This document shows, one piece after another, positions 1 through 7,524 of a stretch of 14,881 nucleotides of DNA. Both the position numbers and the translations under genes were made by a program. Every line of letters starts with the position of its first letter. The stretch's first letter is position 1. Origin of the DNA: Elusimicrobiota bacterium (lineage in GTDB: Bacteria > Elusimicrobiota > UBA8919); the NCBI GenBank assembly GCA_003452965.1, contig DMMW01000027.1:1-14881 (forward strand), in the 5' to 3' direction. The notes under the pieces are model-generated. The model saw nothing but the letters and a program-made list of their open reading frames with translations, did not search any database and was not told the DNA's origin.

Positions 1-3
1 ACC

Positions 4-90
4 TCAGCCACCTTCTCTCTTAAATATATATTTAAGCAAATCAAAAACTGACGGTTCATCTTCAACTACAAGAATCGTTTTTTTAGTCAT
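4..90 (-). pseudogene. Response-regulator receiver domain, N-terminal 28 codons then in-frame TGA
   Basis: An ATG at 90 opens a reading frame whose product begins MTKKTILVVEDEPSVFDLLK, the classic start of a CheY-like receiver domain: a beta strand ILVVEDE carrying the acidic pair that helps bind Mg2+, then the first helix. The frame meets TGA at 6-4, directly after residues REGG, where receiver domains normally continue into the second strand (usually REGY/F then a hydrophobic run). The phospho-accepting Asp, normally near residue 53, is therefore missing from this frame. A frameshift (real or from sequencing) or a truncated remnant are the likely explanations; the window ends 3 bases later, so they cannot be separated. 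A consensus promoter lies just upstream, which suggests the gene is or recently was expressed. No clear Shine-Dalgarno is visible. Confidence 0.6.
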
Positions 91-116
91 AAAAACATAC
101 TACATTTTACATATAA

Positions 117-145
117 ATTATATTAAATTCACACTCTTTTGTCAA
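117..145 (-). promoter_or_regulatory. Consensus sigma70-type promoter for the response-regulator gene
   Basis: On the minus strand TTGACA (145-140) and TATAAT (122-117) are separated by 17 bases, a perfect match to the housekeeping promoter in sequence and spacing. Transcription would start near 110, about 20 bases before the ATG at 90. Confidence 0.8.
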
Positions 146-188
146 TCATTACTTATAGCGATTAGGAGATAACCATGTAGCACTATCG

Positions 189-234
189 CACTCCGCCTCC
201 GCTCCGTCAGCCGACGGATTGGCGGATGGCGGAC
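189..234 (-). repeat. GC-rich palindromic repeat downstream of prfB
   Basis: A G+C-rich patch in AT-rich DNA. TCCGTC (203-208) pairs with GACGGA (213-218) around an AGCC loop, and an outer TCCGCC (192-197) can pair with either of two GGCGGA copies (221-226 and 228-233). It lies just after the prfB stop, but no T-run follows it on the minus strand, so it is not a standard intrinsic terminator. It looks like a small dispersed palindromic repeat. Confidence 0.55.
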
Positions 235-252
235 GCACTAATTATGTTGTTT

Positions 253-1372
253 CTATTTTATTGGTTTGAATGACGGAAGGTTTTTGGAAAGGAACGCATT
301 AATAAACTGATCAATATCACCGTCCATAACTTTTGTAACATTACCTATTTCATAGCCGGTCCTATGGTCTTTTACCAGCTGATAAGGCATAAAAACGTAA
401 CTTCTTATCTGATTTCCCCAAGCGATACTTCCTTTTTCATCATAATGTTTTTCCACCTGCGCCCTTTTTTTATCCTGCTCTAATTCATATAGTCTTGCTT
501 TTAACAGCTTCATTGCGGTAGCTTTATTCTTAAATTGTGAACGCTCGTTTTGTGACTGAACAACAAGCCCGGTAGGTAAATGCGTAATCCTGACCGCCGA
601 ATCCGTTTTCTGGAGATATTGTCCGCCATGACCGCCTGCCCTGTATGTGTCTATTCTTATGTCGCTTTCTGCAACCTCAATCTTAATGTTATCCTCTATT
701 TCAGGAATCACATCTACAGAGGCAAACGAAGTATGTCTTCTTTTATTTGAATCAAACGGCGATATCCGTACCAGCCTGTGAACCCCTATTTCCGCTTTCA
801 AATAACCGTAAGCGTATTCGCCTTTTACAATATATGTTACGGATTTTATACCCGCTTCATCTCCGTCTAAAATATCTACTATCTCAACCGAAAAACTCTT
901 TCTCTCAGCCCAACGGGTATACATTCTTAAAAGCATTTCAGCCCAATCACATGCCTCGGTACCGCCAGCACCGGAATGAATGGAAACAATTGCATTATTC
1001 TTGTCAAATTCTCCCGAAAGTTTAAGCTGCAAATCAATTTCAATAATTTCCGATTCAATTTTTTCAACAGAATTTTGAATATCTTTTTCAAGCGAATCAT
1101 CATTTTCCGACTCGGCAATTGCAAGTAAATCATCTGTATCATTAATTTCTTTTTTTATTTTTTCGAATTTATTGACTTGGGATTTCAAAAAAGTCAGATA
1201 TTGCATCGTCTTTTGCGCCTCGGCAGGACTATTCCAGAAATCTTGATGCGAAGCTTTTGCTTCCAGGTCTGTAATCTCTTTGAGTTTTTTTTCTACTTCA
1301 AAGACACCTCCCCACTTCCGCTACTTTATCCAATAATTTCTTAACTTGCCCTTTTAATTCGTATATCATCAT
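253..1372 (-). CDS. prfB: Peptide chain release factor 2, with programmed +1 frameshift
   Basis: Class I release factor that reads UGA/UAA and triggers peptidyl-tRNA hydrolysis on the ribosome. The product is assembled from two frames. ATG at 1372 (or the adjacent ATG at 1369) opens 24 codons ending in CTT (1303-1301), followed by in-frame TGA (1300-1298). Skipping the T at 1300 joins the second frame at GAA 1299, which runs to 253, for 372 residues in total. Known RF2s are about 365. The SPF tripeptide that recognises the stop codon falls at residues 204-206 and the catalytic GGQ at 249-251, almost exactly as in E. coli RF2. The sequence around GGQ is slightly unusual (GHGGQYLQK where GAGGQHVNK-like is common). 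The gene starts 46 bases after the HD-GYP gene ends, so the two are probably co-transcribed. An internal ATG at 1206 is not the start. Confidence 0.95.
1298..1312 (-). promoter_or_regulatory. prfB: RF2 programmed +1 frameshift site
   Basis: Minus-strand sequence GGGAGG-TGT-CTT-TGA has the same architecture as the E. coli prfB site: an internal Shine-Dalgarno-like hexamer exactly three bases before the CTT slip codon and the TGA stop. When RF2 is scarce the ribosome pauses at UGA and peptidyl-tRNA-Leu slips from CUU to UUU, continuing in the +1 frame. This is the known autoregulatory circuit. The base after TGA is A rather than the C found in E. coli. Confidence 0.95.
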
Positions 1373-1418
1373 ATTATTTTTACCATTTTGACATCATTTT
1401 AAGCGATTAACAATCCCG

Positions 1419-2636
1419 CTATTTTAATAAATCCGATAAATTAATATTTGTTAATCCTACATATTTATCAAAATCTTTATCAGTATCTTGATATGATTCC
1501 CTTATTTTATTTGCTTCATTCATATTCATTAAAAAAATATCCAAAATATCAGGGTCAAAATGTTTTCCTCTACCTTCTTCAAGAATACTAATAACTTTTT
1601 CTTCAGGAAACGGCTCTTTATAACATCTTTTTGATGAAAGTGCATCATAGACATCCACTATCGCCACAATCCTGCCCTCAATAGGAATCTCTTTACCGCT
1701 TAAACCCATCGGATAACCTGTACCGTCATATTTTTCGTGGTGTGTCAGGGCTACTATTTTTGATTTTTTTAAAACCTCCGCAGTGGAATCTTTTAATACA
1801 ACTGCTCCGATAACGCAATGCTGTTCCATAATCTTTCTTTCTTCCGGCGTAAGTATCCCCGGTTTTTGGAGTATGCAATCGGGAATCCCTAATTTTCCTA
1901 TATCATGCATAGGCACCGCCCAGAAAAGTAGCTCGATTTCTTCTTTAGAATAATTTAGTTTTTGTGAAATAAGCCTTGCATAATGACTTACCCGTTTAAT
2001 ATGGTTTGATGTTTCTTTATCCCTAAATTCCGCGGCTGCACTCAACTTGAAAATAGTATCCAGATTGGCATTTTTAAGTTCTTTCGTAAGTTCCGCATTT
2101 TGAATAGAAACAGCTGCCTGAGAAGAAAATGAAGACGTTATCCTCTGGTGTTCTTCGGTAAAAGGTATAACCTTTTCGCCTTCCATAGAATTTATCAGTT
2201 GAAGTACACCTATAATTTTCCTTTCACGATTGAGCATAGGAACAACCAGCATAGAAACTGTCGCATATCCATACTTTTTGTCAATCGTTGCATTATACCT
2301 GAATTCTGAATCCGAAGGAAGGTTTCCCACATCGGGTATATTTAATGTTTTAGCAGTTAAAGCAACATAACCTGCAATACTTTCCTTTGTAATCGGCATC
2401 TCAAAACTTCTAAAAATCTCGCGGGTTTTTGCTTCACCCCACTTCTTAAAATATGTATTTGAACGGCTTGTTTTAAAAATAAGTCTATTACCTTTTACAA
2501 GATATATTGAACCGCTATCGGCATTTGTTAATAATTGTGCCTCGGACAAAATTATATCTAAAAGTTCATCCAAATCATGAATGCTTGATAATGCGATACC
2601 TATATCCAATAATTTCTCAAAATTCTGTGTTAGCAT
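1419..2636 (-). CDS. GAF domain - HD-GYP phosphodiesterase (cyclic-di-GMP type)
   Basis: A 405-residue cytoplasmic signalling protein. Residues about 15-180 form a GAF sensor domain (SGSIYLV, then VPML...IIGVLQLIN, then a closing helix to about 185). Residues about 195-370 form an HD-GYP domain: H212, HD at 244-245 in MHDIGKLGIP, HHE at 299-301, GYP at 307-309 in YDGTGYP, and DVYDAL at 328-333. All metal-binding and signature residues of active c-di-GMP phosphodiesterases are present, so hydrolysis of cyclic-di-GMP controlled by a ligand or signal at the GAF domain is likely; the signal is unknown. The short tail after 370 is charged. The start at 2636 sits only a few bases from the predicted transcription start and has no Shine-Dalgarno. 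prfB follows directly. Confidence 0.92.
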   Translation of the reverse strand: MLTQNFEKLLDIGIALSSIHDLDELLDIILSEAQLLTNADSGSIYLVKGNRLIFKTSRSNTYFKKWGEAKTREIFRSFEMPITKESIAGYVALTAKTLNIPDVGNLPSDSEFRYNATIDKKYGYATVSMLVVPMLNRERKIIGVLQLINSMEGEKVIPFTEEHQRITSSFSSQAAVSIQNAELTKELKNANLDTIFKLSAAAEFRDKETSNHIKRVSHYARLISQKLNYSKEEIELLFWAVPMHDIGKLGIPDCILQKPGILTPEERKIMEQHCVIGAVVLKDSTAEVLKKSKIVALTHHEKYDGTGYPMGLSGKEIPIEGRIVAIVDVYDALSSKRCYKEPFPEEKVISILEEGRGKHFDPDILDIFLMNMNEANKIRESYQDTDKDFDKYVGLTNINLSDLLK

Positions 2637-2646
2637 ACTAATGTAA

Positions 2647-2674
2647 ATTATATAATTTTTTTGTTATTTGTCAA
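2647..2674 (-). promoter_or_regulatory. Consensus sigma70-type promoter for the HD-GYP/prfB unit
   Basis: TTGACA (2674-2669) and TATAAT (2652-2647) on the minus strand are 16 bases apart. The expected transcription start, near 2642-2639, leaves a leader of only about 3-6 bases before the ATG at 2636, so the mRNA may be almost leaderless. Confidence 0.8.
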
Positions 2675-2700
2675 ATTGAAACTATTCTTTATTAAAATAA

Positions 2701-3933
2701 TCATGGCACACGTTTAATTGCCAACGGTTTGCGATATAACAATGTAAGAATAAATCCAATAACAAGCATACCAGCGGCAATAAAGAGGGCAGTGTTAAAA
2801 TTATTTGATACTTGTTTAATGTATTCCATTAGCATCGGGCCAACAACACCGGCAATACCCCATGACAATAAAATTGGTCCGTAGATACTGCCAATATTTT
2901 TAGGACCGAACGTGTCCGCTGCGAACGATGGCATAGTTGCAAAACCTCCACCATAACACAACAATATGTAACAACAGAGCATACCAAAAAGAATCGGAGA
3001 AGTTATCATAGGAAGAAGAACGAACACGGGTATTTGTGTCCCGAATATCAGAAGAAAGACCGACTTCCTTCCAATTCGGTCCGACAACGATGCCCAAAAA
3101 ATCCTTCCTGCACCATTAAATAGTGACGCTACAAAAAGTAACGTCCCGGCAGATACTGCACTGAGTCCTAACTGTGCCTGTGCCAATGGAGAAAGATTAC
3201 TAATTAGAGCGATTCCTGCGGTAACATTAATAAAAAGCACAAACCATAATAAGTAAAATTGATACATTGTGCGTGCTGTTTTGAAATCAACCGAGCTACT
3301 GTCTACACCGGTATCAACTTCACTTTTCGGAGCAATAATAGTTTTCCAACCACTAGGCGGATTTGTCATTTTTTGTGCAGCAATTAAGAGTACAACCAGA
3401 AAAGTTATACCCATAATATATAATGTGTTCGTAACGCCATAATTAAGTATTAGTAACGGCGCAATTTGTCCCATTAGAGCACCACCAAACCCAAATCCCA
3501 TTACAGCAAGTCCGGTAATCATGCCTCTCTTGTCTGGAAACCATCGCACTAATATAGCAATAGGGGTAATATACCCAAGACCGTTCCCTATTCCGGCAAT
3601 TACTCCATATCCAAACCAAAAAAACAGTTTATTCCCAATATAATCCGCATATCCTGCAATAAGAGTACCAACCCCAAACAGAATAGCTGCAATAGTCGCC
3701 ATCTTTCGTGCTCCAGCCATATCGACGAACCGACCACCTAAAGTAGCTGCAACTCCTGTAAAAAATATTGCCAACGTGAACGCCATTGAACATTCCGCAC
3801 CTGACCATGAATGTTTAGCAATAAGCGGACTTTTAAATACGCTCCACCCATACACAGTACCTAATAACATTTGTATAATAATACCCGCAACCGCTATTCT
3901 CCATCTCTCTTTAAAATAATTTATATTTTGCAT
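2701..3933 (-). CDS. OFA-family major facilitator transporter (oxalate/formate antiporter-like)
   Basis: A 410-residue polytopic inner-membrane protein with about 12 hydrophobic segments in two halves separated by a polar loop near residues 195-220, the MFS layout. The N-terminal GTVYGWSVFKSPL segment, the GGRFVDMAGARK loop between segments 2 and 3, the glycine-rich GIGNGLGYITPI segment with RWFPDKRGMITG after it, and the late GGGFATMPSFAADTFG plus GSIYGPILLSWG stretches are characteristic of the OFA family (OxlT and YhjX relatives). Members move oxalate, formate, pyruvate or other small carboxylates; the substrate here cannot be told from sequence. The ATG at 3933 follows a weak GGATGA ribosome site. 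It stands alone, with its own upstream gap (3934-4223) and no obvious metabolic neighbour. Confidence 0.88.
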   Translation of the reverse strand: MQNINYFKERWRIAVAGIIIQMLLGTVYGWSVFKSPLIAKHSWSGAECSMAFTLAIFFTGVAATLGGRFVDMAGARKMATIAAILFGVGTLIAGYADYIGNKLFFWFGYGVIAGIGNGLGYITPIAILVRWFPDKRGMITGLAVMGFGFGGALMGQIAPLLILNYGVTNTLYIMGITFLVVLLIAAQKMTNPPSGWKTIIAPKSEVDTGVDSSSVDFKTARTMYQFYLLWFVLFINVTAGIALISNLSPLAQAQLGLSAVSAGTLLFVASLFNGAGRIFWASLSDRIGRKSVFLLIFGTQIPVFVLLPMITSPILFGMLCCYILLCYGGGFATMPSFAADTFGPKNIGSIYGPILLSWGIAGVVGPMLMEYIKQVSNNFNTALFIAAGMLVIGFILTLLYRKPLAIKRVP

Positions 3934-4072
3934 ATTTTATTTCATCCGTAATATTGGAAAGTTTTTACTACCAACCAAAAATATCTTTGATACCGCCTGT
4001 TGAGAAAAAATTCTTTTGTTATTTTCATTTACTTTAATTCCCATTTTATAATTTTTCGCAGAAAACCCCGCA

Positions 4073-4209
4073 GCAAGAGACTGTGTCATAATTCCAAAAT
4101 TGTAGCTGCAGAGCGATAGCTCTGCTAAAACATGGCAAAGCTTACGCTTTGCTGCTACAAAATGGAAAACGAAATACATTCATTAACAATTACGACACAG
4201 TCTCCTTGC
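4073..4209. repeat. Nested palindromic (MITE-like) element
   Basis: Occupies the 290-base gap between the antiporter stop and the OFA transporter start. The outer ends form a long imperfect inverted repeat: 4073-4093 (GCAAGAGACTGTGTCATAAT plus T) against 4188-4209, with one substitution and one extra base. Inside lies a second set: TTGTAGC (4100-4106) pairs with GCTACAA (4154-4160), enclosing two perfect 7-bp hairpins, GCAGAGC-GATA-GCTCTGC (4108-4125) and GCAAAGC-TTAC-GCTTTGC (4135-4152). The inner part would fold as a three-way junction on either strand. No transposase is encoded, so if mobile it would be non-autonomous. Confidence 0.75.
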
Positions 4210-4223
4210 CACAGAAAGCTTTA

Positions 4224-5357
4224 TTAAATAATATCTTCTTCTTCAACAGGCATAAACCATTTCTGTGCGATAACGGTTGGAATAACACAGCTTAAAATTA
4301 ATACTCCGGTTAATAAAGAATATTTGGAACTGTCAATAATTCCCGATTGCAGACCAAAGACAAGCGCAATAAGTCCAAAAGTTAACCCCGTGCTCATAAG
4401 CAAGGTTGTATACATGCTTCCGTTCGGTATATATTTTTTCGCAAAGAAATATACACCAATAAACTTCGAAACCTGTTTTACCGCAAAAAATCCTAAAAAA
4501 ATACCGATTGAAGAGATAATTACCGGCAGTTCGATTTTCATTCCACCTACAATAAAAAACAACGGAGTGATAACTGCATATGCGATTGTCTTAAGCCTGT
4601 TTTTAATAACTTTTGTCTTGCGGTAACTATGAAAATGCTTGGACATAAACATACCAAAAACAAATGCCGGAAGCACCGCCTGCCCCACACCAATTTTTGC
4701 AAAAAAAATAAATATAAACAATATAAAAAAAATTAATTTTATTTCCGGCTCTATAACCTTATTAAAAATTTTGGGATGTCTTAGGAAATAACCGGAATAC
4801 CGGTTTACAAGCATTATAACCACAAATGAAACGGCATAAAACGTTGCGGTATATAGTGTCGGCTTGGTAAAAAGAAAACTTAACGATAAAGCTGTAAACA
4901 TATTAGTTATAAATGTACAGGAAAAAAGCATCTTTCCGGTAATAGTATCTGAAAGACCTGTTTCCATAAGCACTGAATAAACCACCGCTATTGAGGTTTC
5001 TGATAATGCTGTTGCAGCAAGAAGAGACGGCATTATATTCCAAACCAAAATATAATGGGCAAATAAAAATCCGCCTGCAAATGGGGCGGCGAATGAAAAA
5101 AAACCTATCAGTATGCTCTCTTTGAATTTTTGCTTCATCAATACAGTATTGATTTCGGCACCTGCAAGAAATGTTAGAACTATCCCGCCAAAACCAGAGA
5201 GATATAACATCCAATCTTGTGTTTTGACACCTATATTACCAATAAGAACACCTGCCAAAATTTCTATTATTGCTACAGATATGCCGATTCTTAAAGAAAT
5301 GAGACTAGAAACAAAAACTGTTATGCCTATTATCAGCGGCGTAACTTCAGCGACCAT
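4224..5357 (-). CDS. CPA2-type cation/proton antiporter under a fluoride riboswitch
   Basis: A 377-residue membrane protein with about 11-13 hydrophobic segments, matching the transmembrane domain of the monovalent cation:proton antiporter-2 (Kef/NhaS-like) family: IEILAGVLIGNIGV near residues 31-44, FLAGAEIN at 63-70, and the ALSETSIAVVYSVLMETGLSD-like helix at about 117-137 that carries acidic residues of the ion path. No C-terminal RCK/TrkA-N nucleotide-binding domain follows, so it is the membrane part only. ATG at 5357 has a strong AAGGAGG site (5362-5368). The leader is a fluoride riboswitch driven by a consensus promoter. Na+/H+ antiporters are among the known gene classes under such riboswitches, so a role in fluoride tolerance, directly or through ion/pH balance, is the best inference; the transported ion is not known. 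Confidence 0.9.
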   Translation of the reverse strand: MVAEVTPLIIGITVFVSSLISLRIGISVAIIEILAGVLIGNIGVKTQDWMLYLSGFGGIVLTFLAGAEINTVLMKQKFKESILIGFFSFAAPFAGGFLFAHYILVWNIMPSLLAATALSETSIAVVYSVLMETGLSDTITGKMLFSCTFITNMFTALSLSFLFTKPTLYTATFYAVSFVVIMLVNRYSGYFLRHPKIFNKVIEPEIKLIFFILFIFIFFAKIGVGQAVLPAFVFGMFMSKHFHSYRKTKVIKNRLKTIAYAVITPLFFIVGGMKIELPVIISSIGIFLGFFAVKQVSKFIGVYFFAKKYIPNGSMYTTLLMSTGLTFGLIALVFGLQSGIIDSSKYSLLTGVLILSCVIPTVIAQKWFMPVEEEDII

Positions 5358-5380
5358 GACGCCTCCTTAAAACATTATTA

Positions 5381-5440
5381 AGTAGGAGTCATCAGCCCCA
5401 ATTTTAAGCGGGACGCTTGACGGAGAACCCCATCTCCAGT
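5381..5440 (-). promoter_or_regulatory. Fluoride riboswitch (crcB motif)
   Basis: Minus strand 5440-5381 matches the fluoride riboswitch consensus. P1 is GGAG (5437-5434) with CTCC (5425-5422), enclosing GATGGGGTT. P3 is GTCCC with GGGGC around an AT-rich loop. The conserved 3' block GCTGATGACTCCTAC (5396-5382) ends the motif. The pseudoknot forms as GGGGT in the P1 loop with ACTCC in the 3' block (one G-T wobble). The RNA begins almost at the predicted transcription start and ends about 14 bases before the Shine-Dalgarno. Confidence 0.9.
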
Positions 5441-5448
5441 TAATTATC

Positions 5449-5476
5449 ATTATAATAAAATAAAATTATTTGTCAA
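5449..5476 (-). promoter_or_regulatory. Consensus sigma70-type promoter for the fluoride-responsive antiporter
   Basis: TTGACA (5476-5471) and TATAAT (5454-5449) on the minus strand with a 16-base spacer. Predicted transcription start near 5442, a few bases before the riboswitch P1 stem. Confidence 0.85.
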
Positions 5477-5480
5477 ATTT

Positions 5481-5565
5481 ACCCCGCTCATTTTTATATT
5501 AAAATTTGAATAAAACTAATAATATATTACATCCAAATATAATAAATGTTTAAAATGAGCGGGGT
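5481..5565. repeat. 14-bp perfect inverted repeat with 57-base AT-rich spacer
   Basis: ACCCCGCTCATTTT at 5481-5494 is the exact reverse complement of AAAATGAGCGGGGT at 5552-5565. It fills the gap between the stop of the TonB receptor and the promoter of the antiporter. The arm nearest the promoter is not followed by a T-run on the minus strand, so termination is possible but not clearly supported; a small palindromic insertion is the alternative. Confidence 0.7.
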
Positions 5566-5570
5566 TGTTA

Positions 5571-7454
5571 CTAATCCCACAAATAAAGATTTATACCGCC
5601 GTAAAACGTTCTGCCCGGTAGCGGATAATTCCTTCTTGAAACATATCTCTTATCAAATATATTGTCAATAGAAAAGAATAATTCCGACTGCAAGACCGCT
5701 CTCCTTATTCCGAAATTAACCAGAGTATAACCGGGTAACTCATACTTCACAAAATTAACCCATTCCTGCTTATGGGTATATTCAACTCTTAACCTTGTTT
5801 TAATTTTTAGGGGCGCAAAATAGCTTGCGTAATAATTTATACGATGCCTTGGAGTATATTGCAACGTTTTATATGTTCCGTTTTCTCTACCCATACTTTC
5901 CAAATAATTATAATTAAAATTATGTTTCAAGTCCTTTGTGATTTCGTTTTCTATCTCAAACTCTATTCCTCTTGAAAACGCTTTACCTACATTAACAGGT
6001 CTCCAAGTATCTAATGTTGATAAATTTGAAATATTCTGCCACTCAATCAAATCCTTAATATCATTATAAAAAAACGTTATTTTGGAAGTAAAAACATCAC
6101 TTAATCTTAGTTCAGTGCCGATATCAGCCCCAACGGATTTTTCCGGTTTCAAATCCGTATTACCCTTAGTATCACCTGCATTTCCCCACATAGTTTCAGG
6201 CCATGAAATAAGCGGCGAATATAAATCTTCAAAAGTCGGTGATCTGAATGCAGTCCCAATATTTGAAGACAATTTCAAAATTTTTGATAAATTGTACACG
6301 GCTAAAATCCGCGGATTTGTCGTACCTTTATATGAAGAATTATAATCATAACGTACACCCGGTGTAAGCGATAGTTTCTGCATCTCAAAAGTTCTCTGAA
6401 CAAATACCGCTGAATTACTCCGATTTTTGTTTATAGTTTCTTCTTTATTATCCGACCTTTTAAATCCTTCATTTCTAAAATCAATCCCGACTATCGCATT
6501 ATGAACTCCTACTTGCGAGTTAAATCCAATATTCTGCGGTCTGGATGTCGTATCCGTAAAAGAATCAGTATCCTCATAACGTTTCTTTTTATAATCCCAA
6601 TATAAATTTGATTCAAAAGGTAAATCTTTCACTGAAATTTTATGACCTAATTGGGTATAATATGCATTTTCGCTTTGTTCAGCAAACGGAGTTGATGCCA
6701 CCCTTTCCAAACTATTATTATATTCGCTTAACGGAACATTATTGGTACCTGGGACTCCGAGTTCAGAATCCAAAAAACCGTTACTCAGAAAAAATTCTCC
6801 GTATTTATTGAAATCGTAGCCGATTTTTGAAGTCACATTAGTCAATTCATAATCAGAATTTTCCATAAAACCATCAGAAAAACTTCTATTTCCCGTAATA
6901 AAAACATTTGCTTTTCCGGGCATCGCTGAAAAAGTAAAATCATAGATTCTGGTATTATAATTTTCTATTCTTGCACCAACCTCGGTTTTTGGTATTGCTG
7001 TTGCTGACTTTCTGGTAACTAAGTTAACAACACCGCCTAAAGCATTGGCACCGTAAAGTGCGGATGCGGGTCCTCTTAATACTTCTATTTTTTCTATATT
7101 CTCGGTAGAAATCTGGGATAAATCTACAAGACCTAATGATGTATCATTCAAAGGTCTTCCATCCATCATAATAAGCACCTGTTTTGAAGAATCCCCCCCA
7201 CCTCTAATCCGCATATTTGATTCCGCACCGATAGACCCCCTTTTTGAAACATCAGTAATACCGGTTTTATTCCTTAATACCTCACCAACACTTTTAACAT
7301 TTGAATCCCTAATTTCGTCTTCGGACACAACACCAACATTAGTCGCAGATTTTTCTATAGGTATTTCCTTTTTTAATCCGATATATACAGTGGTTTCCTG
7401 CGACCAAAGTATCCCAACTCCACAAAATAATAACATTAAAACCAATTTTTTCAT
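5571..7454 (-). CDS. btuB: TonB-dependent outer-membrane receptor, BtuB-like (corrinoid uptake)
   Basis: 627 residues from ATG 7454, chosen because it gives a clean signal peptide (MKKLVLMLLFCGVGILWSQ, cleavage before ETT) and has GGGAGG and AAGG ribosome sites just upstream; a longer in-frame extension to 7556 is translated repeat sequence. Residues about 25-145 are the plug domain with its hallmarks: MRIRGGG, VLIMMDGRPLND, and IEVLRGPASALYGANALGGVVNLVTRK. The rest is a 22-strand-type barrel ending in ...YGGINLYLWD, with the N-terminal half of TBDR signatures such as TAFRSPTFEDLYSP present. An adenosylcobalamin riboswitch in the leader and the upstream cobalamin genes make a vitamin B12 or cobinamide receptor the likely role. 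TonB, ExbB and ExbD are not in this window. Confidence 0.9.
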   Translation of the reverse strand: MKKLVLMLLFCGVGILWSQETTVYIGLKKEIPIEKSATNVGVVSEDEIRDSNVKSVGEVLRNKTGITDVSKRGSIGAESNMRIRGGGDSSKQVLIMMDGRPLNDTSLGLVDLSQISTENIEKIEVLRGPASALYGANALGGVVNLVTRKSATAIPKTEVGARIENYNTRIYDFTFSAMPGKANVFITGNRSFSDGFMENSDYELTNVTSKIGYDFNKYGEFFLSNGFLDSELGVPGTNNVPLSEYNNSLERVASTPFAEQSENAYYTQLGHKISVKDLPFESNLYWDYKKKRYEDTDSFTDTTSRPQNIGFNSQVGVHNAIVGIDFRNEGFKRSDNKEETINKNRSNSAVFVQRTFEMQKLSLTPGVRYDYNSSYKGTTNPRILAVYNLSKILKLSSNIGTAFRSPTFEDLYSPLISWPETMWGNAGDTKGNTDLKPEKSVGADIGTELRLSDVFTSKITFFYNDIKDLIEWQNISNLSTLDTWRPVNVGKAFSRGIEFEIENEITKDLKHNFNYNYLESMGRENGTYKTLQYTPRHRINYYASYFAPLKIKTRLRVEYTHKQEWVNFVKYELPGYTLVNFGIRRAVLQSELFFSIDNIFDKRYVSRRNYPLPGRTFYGGINLYLWD

Positions 7455-7506
7455 CCTTATTTTCCTCCCTATCACTATTTTTATTTCCATTCCAACTTTT
7501 ACCATT

Positions 7507-7524
7507 TTAACTTTTAACTTGCAT
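7507..7524 (-). other. Five-codon open frame in the btuB leader, with strong ribosome site
   Basis: After the riboswitch the minus strand reads GGGAGGTGAAAGATG, an excellent Shine-Dalgarno and start, followed by codons for MQVKS and TAA. The stop lies inside an AAGTTAAAAGTTAAAA simple repeat. This could be a short leader peptide, or the old btuB start displaced when the repeat was inserted; a second GGGAGG site precedes the actual start at 7454. Confidence 0.4.

Noticed and set aside
1388..1420. TTGACA on the plus strand
   Set aside because: No acceptable -10 at the right distance and no plus-strand gene downstream.
3937..4179. 80-codon minus-strand open frame between the OFA transporter and the antiporter
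   Set aside because: Its sequence is the translation of the nested palindromic element and its product has no recognisable features.
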